Origin: Shewanella sp. | Lineage (GTDB): Bacteria > Pseudomonadota > Gammaproteobacteria > Enterobacterales > Shewanellaceae | Assembly: GCF_013214165.1 (NCBI RefSeq) | Contig: NZ_JABSSM010000009.1 | Coordinates: 1-62,915, forward strand | DNA length: 62,915 nt | Direction: 5' to 3' | Part shown: piece after piece, positions 9,660-18,246 of the stretch | Layout of the letters: each line of letters starts with the position of its first letter | Position numbering within the stretch: position 1 is the first letter of the stretch | Notes under the pieces: model-generated | Database searches by the model: none | Told to the model about the DNA's origin: nothing | The model's input: only the letters and a program-made list of their open reading frames with translations | Made by a program: the position numbers and the translations under genes

Positions 9660-10150
9660 TTTCCGACACCCTTATCTAGTGTCTTTCAGCCCTATCAAGT
9701 ACTGTCTGTCAGCACTCTCAATAGCGTCTTCCGGCATGCTTAACTAGTGTCTTTCCGCACTCTCAATAGTGTCTTTCCGGCACGCTCATTGGCCGGAATC
9801 CACTCACTACCGTCTTTCCGGCATTCTGTTGGCCGGAATCCATTTCTGAGAACTTAGAGCCAGAGCTGGATCCCGGAACAAGCCCGGGAAGACCAAAAGG
9901 AACGAGTCTGGGATGACAAAAGAGGCAACGCGTAGTAGATAATTCTGGTGTGTTGATCTAGCGTCTTGCCGGCATGCTTAACTAGTGTCTTTCCGGCACG
10001 CTCATTGGCGGTAATCCACTCACTACCGTCTTTCCGGCATTATTTTAGGCCGGAATCCATTTCTGAGAACGTAAAGACAAGAGCTGGATCCCGGAACGAG
10101 TCCGGGATGACTGGGACCAGAGCTGGATCCCGGAACGAGTCCGGGATGAC
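9660..10150. repeat. 84-bp palindromic repeat family, locus 4
   Basis: Several truncated left ends (GTCTTTC variants, about 9660-9810) are followed by a complete element at 9812-9893, the shared linker from 9915, further left ends, a second complete element at 10028-10111 and an extra right half ending at 10150. Together with its flanks this fills the whole gap 9444-10290. The last 100 bases before the next gene look like ordinary AT-rich promoter DNA. Confidence 0.8.
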
Positions 10151-10290
10151 AAGATGGTACGAGTCTGGTTCGATAATGGCTCTCGGTTCAGGCCTAAACC
10201 TCCAGTGTGTAATAAATAGTGGGTAATAAAAGATGTGAGCTAATTAATGTGTTAAATTTAATTAAAACCCTTCCTTAAAAGTTGATGTTA

Positions 10291-11046
10291 ATGCCTTTTA
10301 CTGTGACTCACATCATGGCGATATTACCCTTATTTATCTTAAATCGTAACATTCCCCTAGTCGCACTGGCCGTCGGCGCTATGGTGCCAGATTTTACGCT
10401 GTTCTTTCCGCTATCTGGCTATGATTTTTCTCACTCGGTACTGGGAGTGCTATTTTATTGCTTACCCGTAGGAATGATCTTGTATTGTCTATTCGTTCAT
10501 CTCGGTAAACCATTTATCATCGATGCATCACCCGCTTGGCTATATTCCCGACTGCTGAGATTTCGCCATGGCTATTTGCCTTATACCCTCACTAATGTGC
10601 TACTAATTTCGTGCTCCATTATCTTAGGGGCGTTCACACATGTGATCTGGGACTCATTCACTCATAGGGAAGGGTGGGGGCTTGAGCTTATACCTTCATT
10701 ACTGCAAACCGTCACACTTCTCGGTGTAGAGCTGCCTTGGTATAAAGTGATGCAGTATGCCAGCAGCCTGATTGGACTGCCAATGTTGGCGCTTTACTCA
10801 TTCGTGATAATAATCCGCTTAGCGCCAGAGAAGACGACAGATATAAAGCGTTATAGGCCTATTACCTTATTTAGCATAATGGGGAGTTTTATGGCCATCC
10901 CTATTATCATCGCGGGTGCTCACCTTCAAGGTGATTTAGCATTTAATGCATTATTGGGTAATACACTTATTGATTCAATCAGTGTTAGCCTAGTATTATT
11001 GCTGCTGTACAGCTTATTAAACTGGCGATATCACAGCAGCGAGTAA
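10291..11046 (+). CDS. DUF4184 family membrane protein
   Basis: 251 residues from the ATG at 10291, chosen because the family begins MPFT(V/L)(T/S)H. An ATG at 10285 and a TTG at 10282 are also possible, and none has a strong ribosome site. An early His, the acidic segment VGAMVPDFTLFF, and later HVIWDSFTHREGW match the DUF4184 layout, which resembles membrane-bound metal-dependent hydrolases in spacing of His and Asp. At least five hydrophobic segments are visible. The function is unknown. It sits 49 bases ahead of an acyl-CoA synthetase, possibly co-transcribed. Confidence 0.8.
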   Translation: MPFTVTHIMAILPLFILNRNIPLVALAVGAMVPDFTLFFPLSGYDFSHSVLGVLFYCLPVGMILYCLFVHLGKPFIIDASPAWLYSRLLRFRHGYLPYTLTNVLLISCSIILGAFTHVIWDSFTHREGWGLELIPSLLQTVTLLGVELPWYKVMQYASSLIGLPMLALYSFVIIIRLAPEKTTDIKRYRPITLFSIMGSFMAIPIIIAGAHLQGDLAFNALLGNTLIDSISVSLVLLLLYSLLNWRYHSSE

Positions 11047-11095
11047 CTAATAAATTAGCAATATATAACAATCATAACCAGTGCAAGGAGGCCCT

Positions 11096-12847
11096 ATGTT
11101 AGATTTTATCGATACCATTCCAAGTGATGCCCCATCACAGAGTCTTGTATTTCCTTTATCCATGAGTGAGTTTTCAGGTTCTATGGCGTCGCCCTTGGCA
11201 TCTCAAACCATAGGCAGTTACTTTGATGATATCGTTAAACGTTATCCAGATAATCTGGCTGTGGTGGTACGGCATCAAAAGGTACGTTGGACCTATAAGC
11301 AGTATCAACAGCATATCGATGAACTTGCCATTGGCCTGCTCGAGCTCGGCATTAAGCCTGGCGATAGAGTCGGGATCTGGTCGCCCAATAATATCGAGTG
11401 GTGTCTGACGCAATTTGCTACCGCCAAGATTGGCGCCATCATGGTGTGCATCAATCCCGCTTATCGGCCCGAGGAGCTACAATATGCGCTGACGAATGTG
11501 GGCTGCTGCGCCATCATCTGCGCCGAGCGTTTTAAAACCAGTCACTATCTGGACATGCTTTATCAGCTGGCCCCTGAGTTATTGACCTGTGAGCCGGGCA
11601 AGTTAATGTCTGCTGCATTGCCTGCACTCAAGTCGGTGATCCGTATGGGTGATGGCGTGTCGGCGGGGATGTTTAATTTTAATCGGATAAAGCGCCCGTT
11701 AATCGCTAATGAACGCGCTAGGCTAGATCTGCTGGCCGCGACCCTGTCGCCTAGCCATGCCATCAATATTCAATTCACTTCAGGCACGACTGGCAGCCCT
11801 AAAGGGGCCACGCTTAGCCATCATAACATTCTCAATAATGGCTTGCTGGTCGCCGATGCCATGCAGCTCACCAGTGACGATAAGTTGTGCATCCCAGTGC
11901 CTCTGTATCACTGCTTTGGCATGGTGCTTGGCAATCTAGTGTGTATCGCCAAAGGCGCGGCTGCTGTTTTTCCTGGTGAATCATTCGAGCCCTTGGCGAC
12001 ATTAACCGCGGTTGAAAACGAGCGCTGCACCGGACTGCACGGTGTGCCGACCATGTTCATTGCCATGCTGGAGTTAGGCAGCTTTAACCAGTTCGATTTA
12101 AGCTCACTGCGGACTGGCATCATGGCTGGGGCCACATGTCCCGAAGAGGTGATGCGCCGGGTGCAGGATTTGATGTACATGAAGCAGGTCTTGATTGGCT
12201 ATGGTCAGACAGAAACCAGTCCTATCAATCATATTACCGAAATCGATTCGCCCCTGATTAAGCGTGTCACGACCGTTGGCCGCGCTATGGCTCACACCCA
12301 AGTAAAAATTATCGATGAGTCGGGTAACACAGTGGCAATTAACCAGGCGGGTGAGGTGTGCTCAAAAGGTTATTGCGTGATGCAAGGCTACTGGAACGAC
12401 GCCGAAAAGACACAGGCGACAATCGACAGCCATGGCTGGCTGCACTCGGGTGATATCGGTGAGATGGATGATGAAGGTTACGTTAAAATCGTCGGCCGCA
12501 TCAAAGACATGATCATTCGCGGCGGCGAAAATATCTATCCCAGGGAGATAGAGGAGAAACTCTACAGCCACGCCGATGTGTTAGATGCGGCGGTATTTGG
12601 CGTGCAGAGTGACAAATATGGCGAAGAGGTGTGCGCCTGGATCAAGTTACGCCCGGGCTGCCTGGAAATAGAAGATGAAATTCGCCACTTCCTCACCGAG
12701 AAGATCGCTTATTTTAAGGTGCCGCGTTACATCAAGTTTGTCACCGAGTACCCGATGACAGTGACCGGTAAGATCCAGAAATATAAGATGCGCGACCTCA
12801 TGTATAAAGAAGTGTATGCCGACTTGCATAAAGATCTAAATCAATAG
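11096..12847 (+). CDS. AMP-binding fatty acyl-CoA synthetase
   Basis: 583 residues from the ATG at 11096, chosen because AGGAGG lies 5 bases ahead; a GTG at 11081 is upstream of that ribosome site. The protein carries the adenylate-forming motifs in order: TSGTTGSPKGATLSHHN (AMP and phosphate loop), YGQTETSP, GWLHSGDIG, GRIKDMIIRGGENIYP and the C-terminal Lys motif TGKIQKYKMR. The enzyme activates a fatty or related acid as acyl-AMP and transfers it to CoA. Overall likeness is to medium/long-chain or branched-chain acyl-CoA synthetases. The exact substrate cannot be told and no beta-oxidation genes are adjacent. Confidence 0.9.
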   Translation: MLDFIDTIPSDAPSQSLVFPLSMSEFSGSMASPLASQTIGSYFDDIVKRYPDNLAVVVRHQKVRWTYKQYQQHIDELAIGLLELGIKPGDRVGIWSPNNIEWCLTQFATAKIGAIMVCINPAYRPEELQYALTNVGCCAIICAERFKTSHYLDMLYQLAPELLTCEPGKLMSAALPALKSVIRMGDGVSAGMFNFNRIKRPLIANERARLDLLAATLSPSHAINIQFTSGTTGSPKGATLSHHNILNNGLLVADAMQLTSDDKLCIPVPLYHCFGMVLGNLVCIAKGAAAVFPGESFEPLATLTAVENERCTGLHGVPTMFIAMLELGSFNQFDLSSLRTGIMAGATCPEEVMRRVQDLMYMKQVLIGYGQTETSPINHITEIDSPLIKRVTTVGRAMAHTQVKIIDESGNTVAINQAGEVCSKGYCVMQGYWNDAEKTQATIDSHGWLHSGDIGEMDDEGYVKIVGRIKDMIIRGGENIYPREIEEKLYSHADVLDAAVFGVQSDKYGEEVCAWIKLRPGCLEIEDEIRHFLTEKIAYFKVPRYIKFVTEYPMTVTGKIQKYKMRDLMYKEVYADLHKDLNQ

Positions 12848-12877
12848 TTAGCCAGGCTAAGAGGTCTACTCCTCCCA

Positions 12878-13223
12878 GTCTTTCCGGCATGCTTTCCCCT
12901 CGTCTTTCAGCACTCTCACTTACTGTCTTTCCGGCATGCTTGTTGGCCGGAATCCACTTCTTAGAACGTAAAGACAACAGCTGGATCCCGGAACGAGTCC
13001 GGGATGACAGCAACAGGAACGAGTCCGGGATGACAGCAACAGGAACGAGTCCGGGATGACAGCAACAGGAACGAGTCCGGGTCGATAATTGCGCCTGGCA
13101 TGAAGGACATTTCCTACCTGACCCATAGGGATATGGGAAATGTCTGAATGATATCGGGAATATCACAGACCCGTGTAGGTCGAAGACATATCCCATTTCG
13201 TCTTTCCGGCATGCTTGTTGGCG
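12878..13223. repeat. 84-bp palindromic repeat family, locus 5, with 26-bp tandem array
   Basis: Left-end fragments precede a complete element at 12925-13008. Its right stem is expanded into units of 26 bp (12991-13016, 13017-13042, 13043-13068 and a partial). After 13100 a dyad GACATTTCC (13106-13114) / GGAAATGTC (13136-13144) and one more left end (about 13197-13223) follow. From 13224 to 13528 I see no gene and no further repeats. Confidence 0.8.
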
Positions 13224-13528
13224 TGAATTTATATGCGAGTTTTTGCATGAAGGTTGAAAATATCTCGGGGTTATAGTTTATGATTTGCATAATTGGCGCA
13301 TAACTAATGCATACCCAACATATAGCTCCAGCATGTTTGTATGTTTGTTGCCTAATTCGTGCACAAAAGATTATAGAGTTTGGCAGGCAAGATTTTATCA
13401 TTCTCTGCAGTAGGCAGCCTCTTCGGCGCAGACGGCTACTCTGGTGAAAACATTGAGTTATCGACTCGCTAACGCCAAGCTTGGGTTATATGCTTAGTGA
13501 ATAGAGTAATCCTGCTGAGGAGTAATGT

Positions 13529-14080
13529 ATGAGAATTCCGGATACTGACAGACTCGAGTTTCATTTTATGACCCGTAAGGATGCTGCAGCCTTGTTTGAA
13601 CTCGATCAAGATGAAGACGTGATGCGCTACATCAATGGTGGCCGTAAGACGACCATGGAAGACATTCGTCAGGTCTCGATCCCCAGGCTCGAAACCTATG
13701 CCAATGAGGATGAAGGTTGGGGAATATGGAAGGTGACTGCCAAACCTTCTGATACCTTAAAGGCTCATCTCTATTTGGGCTGGATATTGGTGAGACCCAT
13801 GGATTTTTTCAATGATGATCCCAAATGGGACAATCTCGAATTGGGTTGGCGCTTCAAACAAATTGCCTGGGGTAAAGGGTATGCCACTGAGGCGGCAAGG
13901 GCGGTGATGGATGTGGTTACCGCGCCGGATAAGATCAATAAGGCGTCTGCCATCGCCTTCGAAGAGAACCTAGGTTCGATTAACATCATGAAGAAACTTG
14001 GCATGAGCTTTCTTAAGAAAGATATTCACAAGGACCCATTGGGCGATCTGGAATTAGTCTATTACGAAAAGGTCTTCTAA
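13529..14080 (+). CDS. GNAT N-acetyltransferase, RimJ/RimL-like
   Basis: 183 residues starting at an ATG with GAGGAG 6 bases upstream. The opening RIPDTDRLEFHFMTRKDAAALFEL and the order ELGWRFKQIAWGKGYATEAARAVMD then EENLGSINIMKKLGMSF match GNATs of the RimJ/RimL type. The segment GKGYATEAARA is the acetyl-CoA pyrophosphate loop. These enzymes acetylate N-termini or small amines; the acceptor here is unknown. It stands alone, with no close neighbours. Confidence 0.88.
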   Translation: MRIPDTDRLEFHFMTRKDAAALFELDQDEDVMRYINGGRKTTMEDIRQVSIPRLETYANEDEGWGIWKVTAKPSDTLKAHLYLGWILVRPMDFFNDDPKWDNLELGWRFKQIAWGKGYATEAARAVMDVVTAPDKINKASAIAFEENLGSINIMKKLGMSFLKKDIHKDPLGDLELVYYEKVF

Positions 14081-14162
14081 AAGACGAGGTGCTAGAGACG
14101 ACTTTCTATAAGAGGTCGTCATAAATGCAATTATCAGCTCTCATTGGCACACTGTCATAAAC

Positions 14163-14201
14163 CAATAAACTGAATATAGTATGCTTATGTTCAGTTTATT
14201 G
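14163..14201. repeat. perfect 12-bp inverted repeat
   Basis: CAATAAACTGAA (14163-14174) is repeated inverted at 14190-14201 around a 15-base spacer. There is no T run, so it is not a typical terminator. It lies in the 579-bp gap between the acetyltransferase and the S8 protease, which is otherwise AT-rich without a supportable gene (a 69-codon frame at 14395 lacks a ribosome site). It could be a protein-binding dyad. Confidence 0.6.
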
Positions 14202-14659
14202 TGGCGAGATCACCTTGAGTATTTTTAAGACGATGCCACAAATCTCAACTCAAGGGATTTAATTAAAGAAAAACATCATCGAAACCGTGATTAATACTTC
14301 TTACTTACAGGATTGAACTGCTCTAGTAAAAACGAAGTAATATCTTCATTCAGTCAATTTGTTATCATCATTGTGATGATAAAATGATGAAATTATGAGC
14401 GCCGAAATAAAACAAATACTTATCGGCCATATTCTTAAGTTATTTTATAAAAAATGCCAATTAATTTCATTCTGCGGGTTTCACGGTTATAAGTCATTAA
14501 TAATGTGTGGTTTTAGTAATCTTTACTTATGTAAAGGGATTGTTACAATGCTGACTCCTTACCTATCGCTTGTTTTTTATACTCTCATTACGCCGGTTCA
14601 ATAAATGAACTAGGTTAATTCTGCCCCTGAGGCACAATTAATAAAAATGGAGTTAAACC

Positions 14660-16552
14660 ATGTATAAGAAACAACTGATAGCAATAGCGGTCACAGCAGG
14701 ATTAACATCGGTCTCTATTCAAGCACAAGAGTATCAAGCACAGATGATTGAGGTCGAACAATCACGTGCTATTAAAGATACTTATATTGTGGTGTTTAAC
14801 ACACCCAGTGTGCTCAACTTTTCAGATCAGCTGTCGATTCAGAGTTATGCTATTCAACAAGGCCAGCAGTTAGCCAATCGTTTCAACATAAACGTAAAGA
14901 AAAACTTCGGTAGTGCGCTTAATGGCGTGCTGATCAGTGGTAGTCAGCGAGAGATCATGGCCCTGCGCAGTGATCCCAATGTTAAATACATCGAGCAAGA
15001 TCAGATGATGTCTATCAGCCCTATGGTTAGCGCTGCGGGTGATCAAGGCAGTCCGACCTGGGGACTCGATAGACTAGATCAAAGGGACTTGCCCTTAGAT
15101 GCTAACTATCACTACGATTTCGATGGCAGCAGTGTCACGGCCTATATTATCGATACTGGCGTATTGACCACCCATAACGAATTTGGCGGCCGTGCCAGCA
15201 GTGGTTATGACTTTATCGACAACGACAACGATGCCACCGACTGTAACGGTCATGGCACCCATGTGGCCGGTACCATAGGCGGTTCTACCTACGGCGTGGC
15301 TAAAAATGTCAGCCTAGTGGGCGTTCGCGTTCTCAGCTGTAGTGGCTCGGGTAGTAACTCTGGGGTGATATCGGGTATTAACTGGGTGAAGAACAATGCT
15401 CAGGGCCCATCGGTTGCCAACATGAGTCTAGGTGGCGGTGTTTCTCAGGCCACTGACGATGCGGTGAATGCGGCCGTCGCTGCGGGCATCACCTTCGTGG
15501 TGGCAGCGGGTAATGATAACAGCAATGCCTGTAACTATTCACCCGCTAGAGCCGTGGATGCGATTACCGTCGGCTCAACAACCAGTAGCGACAGTCGTTC
15601 TAGCTTCTCAAATTACGGTAGCTGTTTAGATATCTATGCGCCGGGTTCGAGCATCACATCAGCCTGGTATAATTCCAATTCTGCGACTAACACCATCAGT
15701 GGCACTTCGATGGCCGCGCCTCATGTGGCTGGTGTAGCCGCACTGTATTTGGATCAAACCCCGTCACTTTCTCCCTCACAAATTGACGCCTTACTCTCAT
15801 CCAGAGCAACCTCAGGCAAGGTAACCGATGCCAAGTCTGGCTCACCAAACGAGTTATTGTTTGCCCTCGAAGGTGCTGGTGGCGGTTGTGGTAACGATTG
15901 CCCGGTGGATGAGACTGAGCTGACCAATGATCAGAGCATTAGCACCAGCGGCGCTACTGGCTCAGAAAATAACTACTTTATCGATGTGCCAGCAGGCACG
16001 ACCTCATTATCGGTGGATCTGACGGGTGGCAGTGGCGATGCGGATATCTATGTGCAGCAGGGTAGCAAGCCGACATTAAGCAGTTATCAGTGTCGTCCAT
16101 ATAAGACTGGAAATAACGAGTCTTGTAGCTTCAACAATCCAGCAGCCGGTAAATGGTATGTGATGGTGCATGGTTACAGTACGTATTCCAATGCGAGTCT
16201 TAATGCCAGCTATGCAACGGGTGGAGGCGGTGGCACTTGCCCAGATGCAAATTGTTTAACAAACGGCGTTGCTGTGACAGACATTAGTGGGGGAAAAGGA
16301 TCTGAGCAAACTTACAAGGTCTATGTCGAGGCGGGTTCACAATTAACCGTGAGCACAGTTGGTGGCAATGGTGATGCCGATCTCTACGTGAAGGCAGGCA
16401 GTGCGCCAACGACGAGCTCTTATGATTGTCGCCCCTATAAGAATGGCAACACAGAAACCTGTTCCTTCAGTGTCAATCAGTCGGGTATGTATCACATCAT
16501 GTTAAGGGGCTACAGCAGCTTTAGTGGCTTGTCTTTAACCGCCAGCCATTGA
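14660..16552 (+). CDS. secreted S8 (subtilisin) protease with two PPC domains
   Basis: 630 residues with a signal peptide at about 1-23 ([20 protein letters not shown]) and an inhibitor I9-type propeptide up to about residue 120. The catalytic domain shows Asp165 in IIDTGV, His198 in GHGTHVAGT and Ser350 in GTSMAAPH. Two C-terminal PPC (pre-peptidase) domains follow, each with GDADIYV or GDADLYV and a CRPYK...C pattern, joined by a Gly-rich linker with a CxxxC pair. This is the layout of extracellular subtilases of marine gammaproteobacteria; the propeptide and PPC domains are normally removed after export. GGAG precedes the start and a terminator follows the stop. Confidence 0.95.
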   Translation: MYKKQLIAIAVTAGLTSVSIQAQEYQAQMIEVEQSRAIKDTYIVVFNTPSVLNFSDQLSIQSYAIQQGQQLANRFNINVKKNFGSALNGVLISGSQREIMALRSDPNVKYIEQDQMMSISPMVSAAGDQGSPTWGLDRLDQRDLPLDANYHYDFDGSSVTAYIIDTGVLTTHNEFGGRASSGYDFIDNDNDATDCNGHGTHVAGTIGGSTYGVAKNVSLVGVRVLSCSGSGSNSGVISGINWVKNNAQGPSVANMSLGGGVSQATDDAVNAAVAAGITFVVAAGNDNSNACNYSPARAVDAITVGSTTSSDSRSSFSNYGSCLDIYAPGSSITSAWYNSNSATNTISGTSMAAPHVAGVAALYLDQTPSLSPSQIDALLSSRATSGKVTDAKSGSPNELLFALEGAGGGCGNDCPVDETELTNDQSISTSGATGSENNYFIDVPAGTTSLSVDLTGGSGDADIYVQQGSKPTLSSYQCRPYKTGNNESCSFNNPAAGKWYVMVHGYSTYSNASLNASYATGGGGGTCPDANCLTNGVAVTDISGGKGSEQTYKVYVEAGSQLTVSTVGGNGDADLYVKAGSAPTTSSYDCRPYKNGNTETCSFSVNQSGMYHIMLRGYSSFSGLSLTASH

Positions 16553-16585
16553 TTTACTGCTTGAGTTAACCAATATATAGCAAAC

Positions 16586-16615
16586 AAAAAGCCCTGATGA
16601 TGTCAGGGCTTTTTT
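16586..16615 (+). terminator. rho-independent terminator of the S8 protease gene
   Basis: AGCCCTGA pairs with TCAGGGCT around a 5-base loop, followed by six T. The A run on the left also lets it serve the convergent minus-strand gene. Confidence 0.88.
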
Positions 16616-16646
16616 ACTCTAATCGAGTGTCTTATATCTATTGGTA

Positions 16647-17042
16647 TTACTCAGAGGGCGCGACAGAGACTGTCCAGTGTATGTTTGGCCCATTTTCTTC
16701 GGCCCTATATTCCATGGAAGCCTCTTGTCCATCGGGGAGCACAGAGAAACTGGGTAAGGTGCTGGTATTGCGAAAGTCACCTTGGCGAAAAATAAGCTGA
16801 GCGGTAACATCGACCTGTTGTTGATTCTCCGATAAGGTATAACGTATATAATTGAATTCCTGAGATGTTACTGGAAACTCGCTAGTCTCACCGTTACCGA
16901 GGAAAATTTCACTGGGTCCCGCGCTCACGTCATTTAAGGTTAACTGTGTTTTCAGTATGTAACCTTTGGATGTGAAGCCTGTCAACATGAAGATGAATAA
17001 TAGTGATAATAAACTTAATATGATGAGTGCAGGTTTTAACAT
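16647..17042 (-). CDS. hypothetical secreted or membrane-anchored protein
   Basis: 131 residues from the ATG at 17042, which places a hydrophobic N-terminal segment (LKPALIILSLLSLLFIFMLTG) at the very start as a signal anchor; a longer frame to 17102 puts 20 polar residues before it. The rest is a beta-rich soluble domain of about 105 residues with no Cys and no motif that I recognise. It converges with the S8 protease gene and shares its terminator. No function is proposed. Confidence 0.6.
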   Translation of the reverse strand: MLKPALIILSLLSLLFIFMLTGFTSKGYILKTQLTLNDVSAGPSEIFLGNGETSEFPVTSQEFNYIRYTLSENQQQVDVTAQLIFRQGDFRNTSTLPSFSVLPDGQEASMEYRAEENGPNIHWTVSVAPSE

Positions 17043-17325
17043 ACAGAATCCATAGAGCTTGGCATTTGATAACGATATTAACATCTTTATGAGCTCGGCC
17101 AAGCCAGATTTTCATCTAAAGAACGAGTTTGCATAATTTATTCAGCTTATATACAGCTTAGTGCTGAGCGATTTCTATGGTTTAAGTTAAAGGAGGACAT
17201 TAAACAGGCATTCGCTGGAATTAGACAATGTCTGTTAGTTGTAAGCTTTAGTCTTGGGACGATATTAGGTAATATTCGCACCCTGTTAATATACTCTTTA
17301 CTTACAGCAGTAACCAATAGCCATT

Positions 17326-18042
17326 ATGCAGCCACAAGCAGACCCTTTTATCGTGCCCAAATGTCTCGATGACATTAATGTCCTCTTCCGGGATGAACAT
17401 ATCTTAGTGATCGATAAACCTAGCGGCTTACTGAGCCTGTCGGGTAAGCACCCACTGAATATTGACTCGGTTCATTACCGGTTAGTTGAGGACTACCCAA
17501 GGTGTACCTTGATCCATCGCCTCGACTTTGGCACTTCCGGTATCATGCTACTGGCCATGAACAAACAGATTAATGCATTGTTATGCAAGCAGTTCAGTGA
17601 GAGACGAGTCAGTAAACGTTATACAGCCTTACTGCATGGTGATCTTAGACCAGACTCAGGCTTGGTAGATTGTGGCATCGCCAAGGATGTTGATAATTTT
17701 CCCCTGATGAAGCTATGCCAAGATACGGGTAAGCCGGCGCAATCACAATTTCGGGTGATATCACGTTTTATTCAGACTGATAACGATAACTTTTTTCTCG
17801 ATGATCCCAGGGCAGGGCAAAGACACGTGACCCGGGTTGAATTTGAACCGGTAACGGGCCGCACTCATCAACTGAGATTACACAGTCAACATCTGGGCCA
17901 TCCAATACTGGGCTGCGATCTGTATGCGACGGATGAAGCGTACTTTATGTCTAGCCGTTTGATGTTACATGCTTCTCGCTTGTGTTTTGAACACCCAGTT
18001 ACGGGTGTGCCAATGATAATGGAATCTAAGAGTCCATTCTAA
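17326..18042 (+). CDS. RluA-family pseudouridine synthase
   Basis: 238 residues. Motif I with the catalytic Asp is clear (LIHRLDFGTSGIMLLAMNK), as are the opening VLFRDEHILVIDKPSGLLSLSG and the late GRTHQLRLHSQHLGHPILGCDLY. These enzymes convert uridine to pseudouridine in rRNA or tRNA. There is no N-terminal S4 domain, so it is like RluA or TruC rather than RluC/RluD. The target base cannot be decided. The start ATG has a weak ribosome site. Confidence 0.9.
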   Translation: MQPQADPFIVPKCLDDINVLFRDEHILVIDKPSGLLSLSGKHPLNIDSVHYRLVEDYPRCTLIHRLDFGTSGIMLLAMNKQINALLCKQFSERRVSKRYTALLHGDLRPDSGLVDCGIAKDVDNFPLMKLCQDTGKPAQSQFRVISRFIQTDNDNFFLDDPRAGQRHVTRVEFEPVTGRTHQLRLHSQHLGHPILGCDLYATDEAYFMSSRLMLHASRLCFEHPVTGVPMIMESKSPF

Positions 18043-18246
18043 TCTCACCAAGTTGTTATACCATTATGTAAGTCTAAGTTTCAGCTATAGCTTTTTCTGC
18101 GTGTATTTTGTTAAAATCACGCCACTTATGTTAAGTGGTGTGACGTTTGTGTGGGGATCAGTCCCACATCTTGCTAGTTTATTTGTCACCATGGTATTTA
18201 ACCACTCGACGATTTCAGCACAGTAAAATGATAAAAGGGAATGGAT

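Noticed and set aside
1788..13078. Possible CRISPR arrays in the tandem repeats
   Set aside because: The units are directly joined, without unique spacers of uniform length, and no cas genes are present.
13114..13401. 95-codon minus-strand frame
   Set aside because: Lies over the last repeat fragment, has no ribosome site and no family likeness.
14395..14604. 69-codon frame before the S8 protease
   Set aside because: No ribosome site, odd composition and no likely function.
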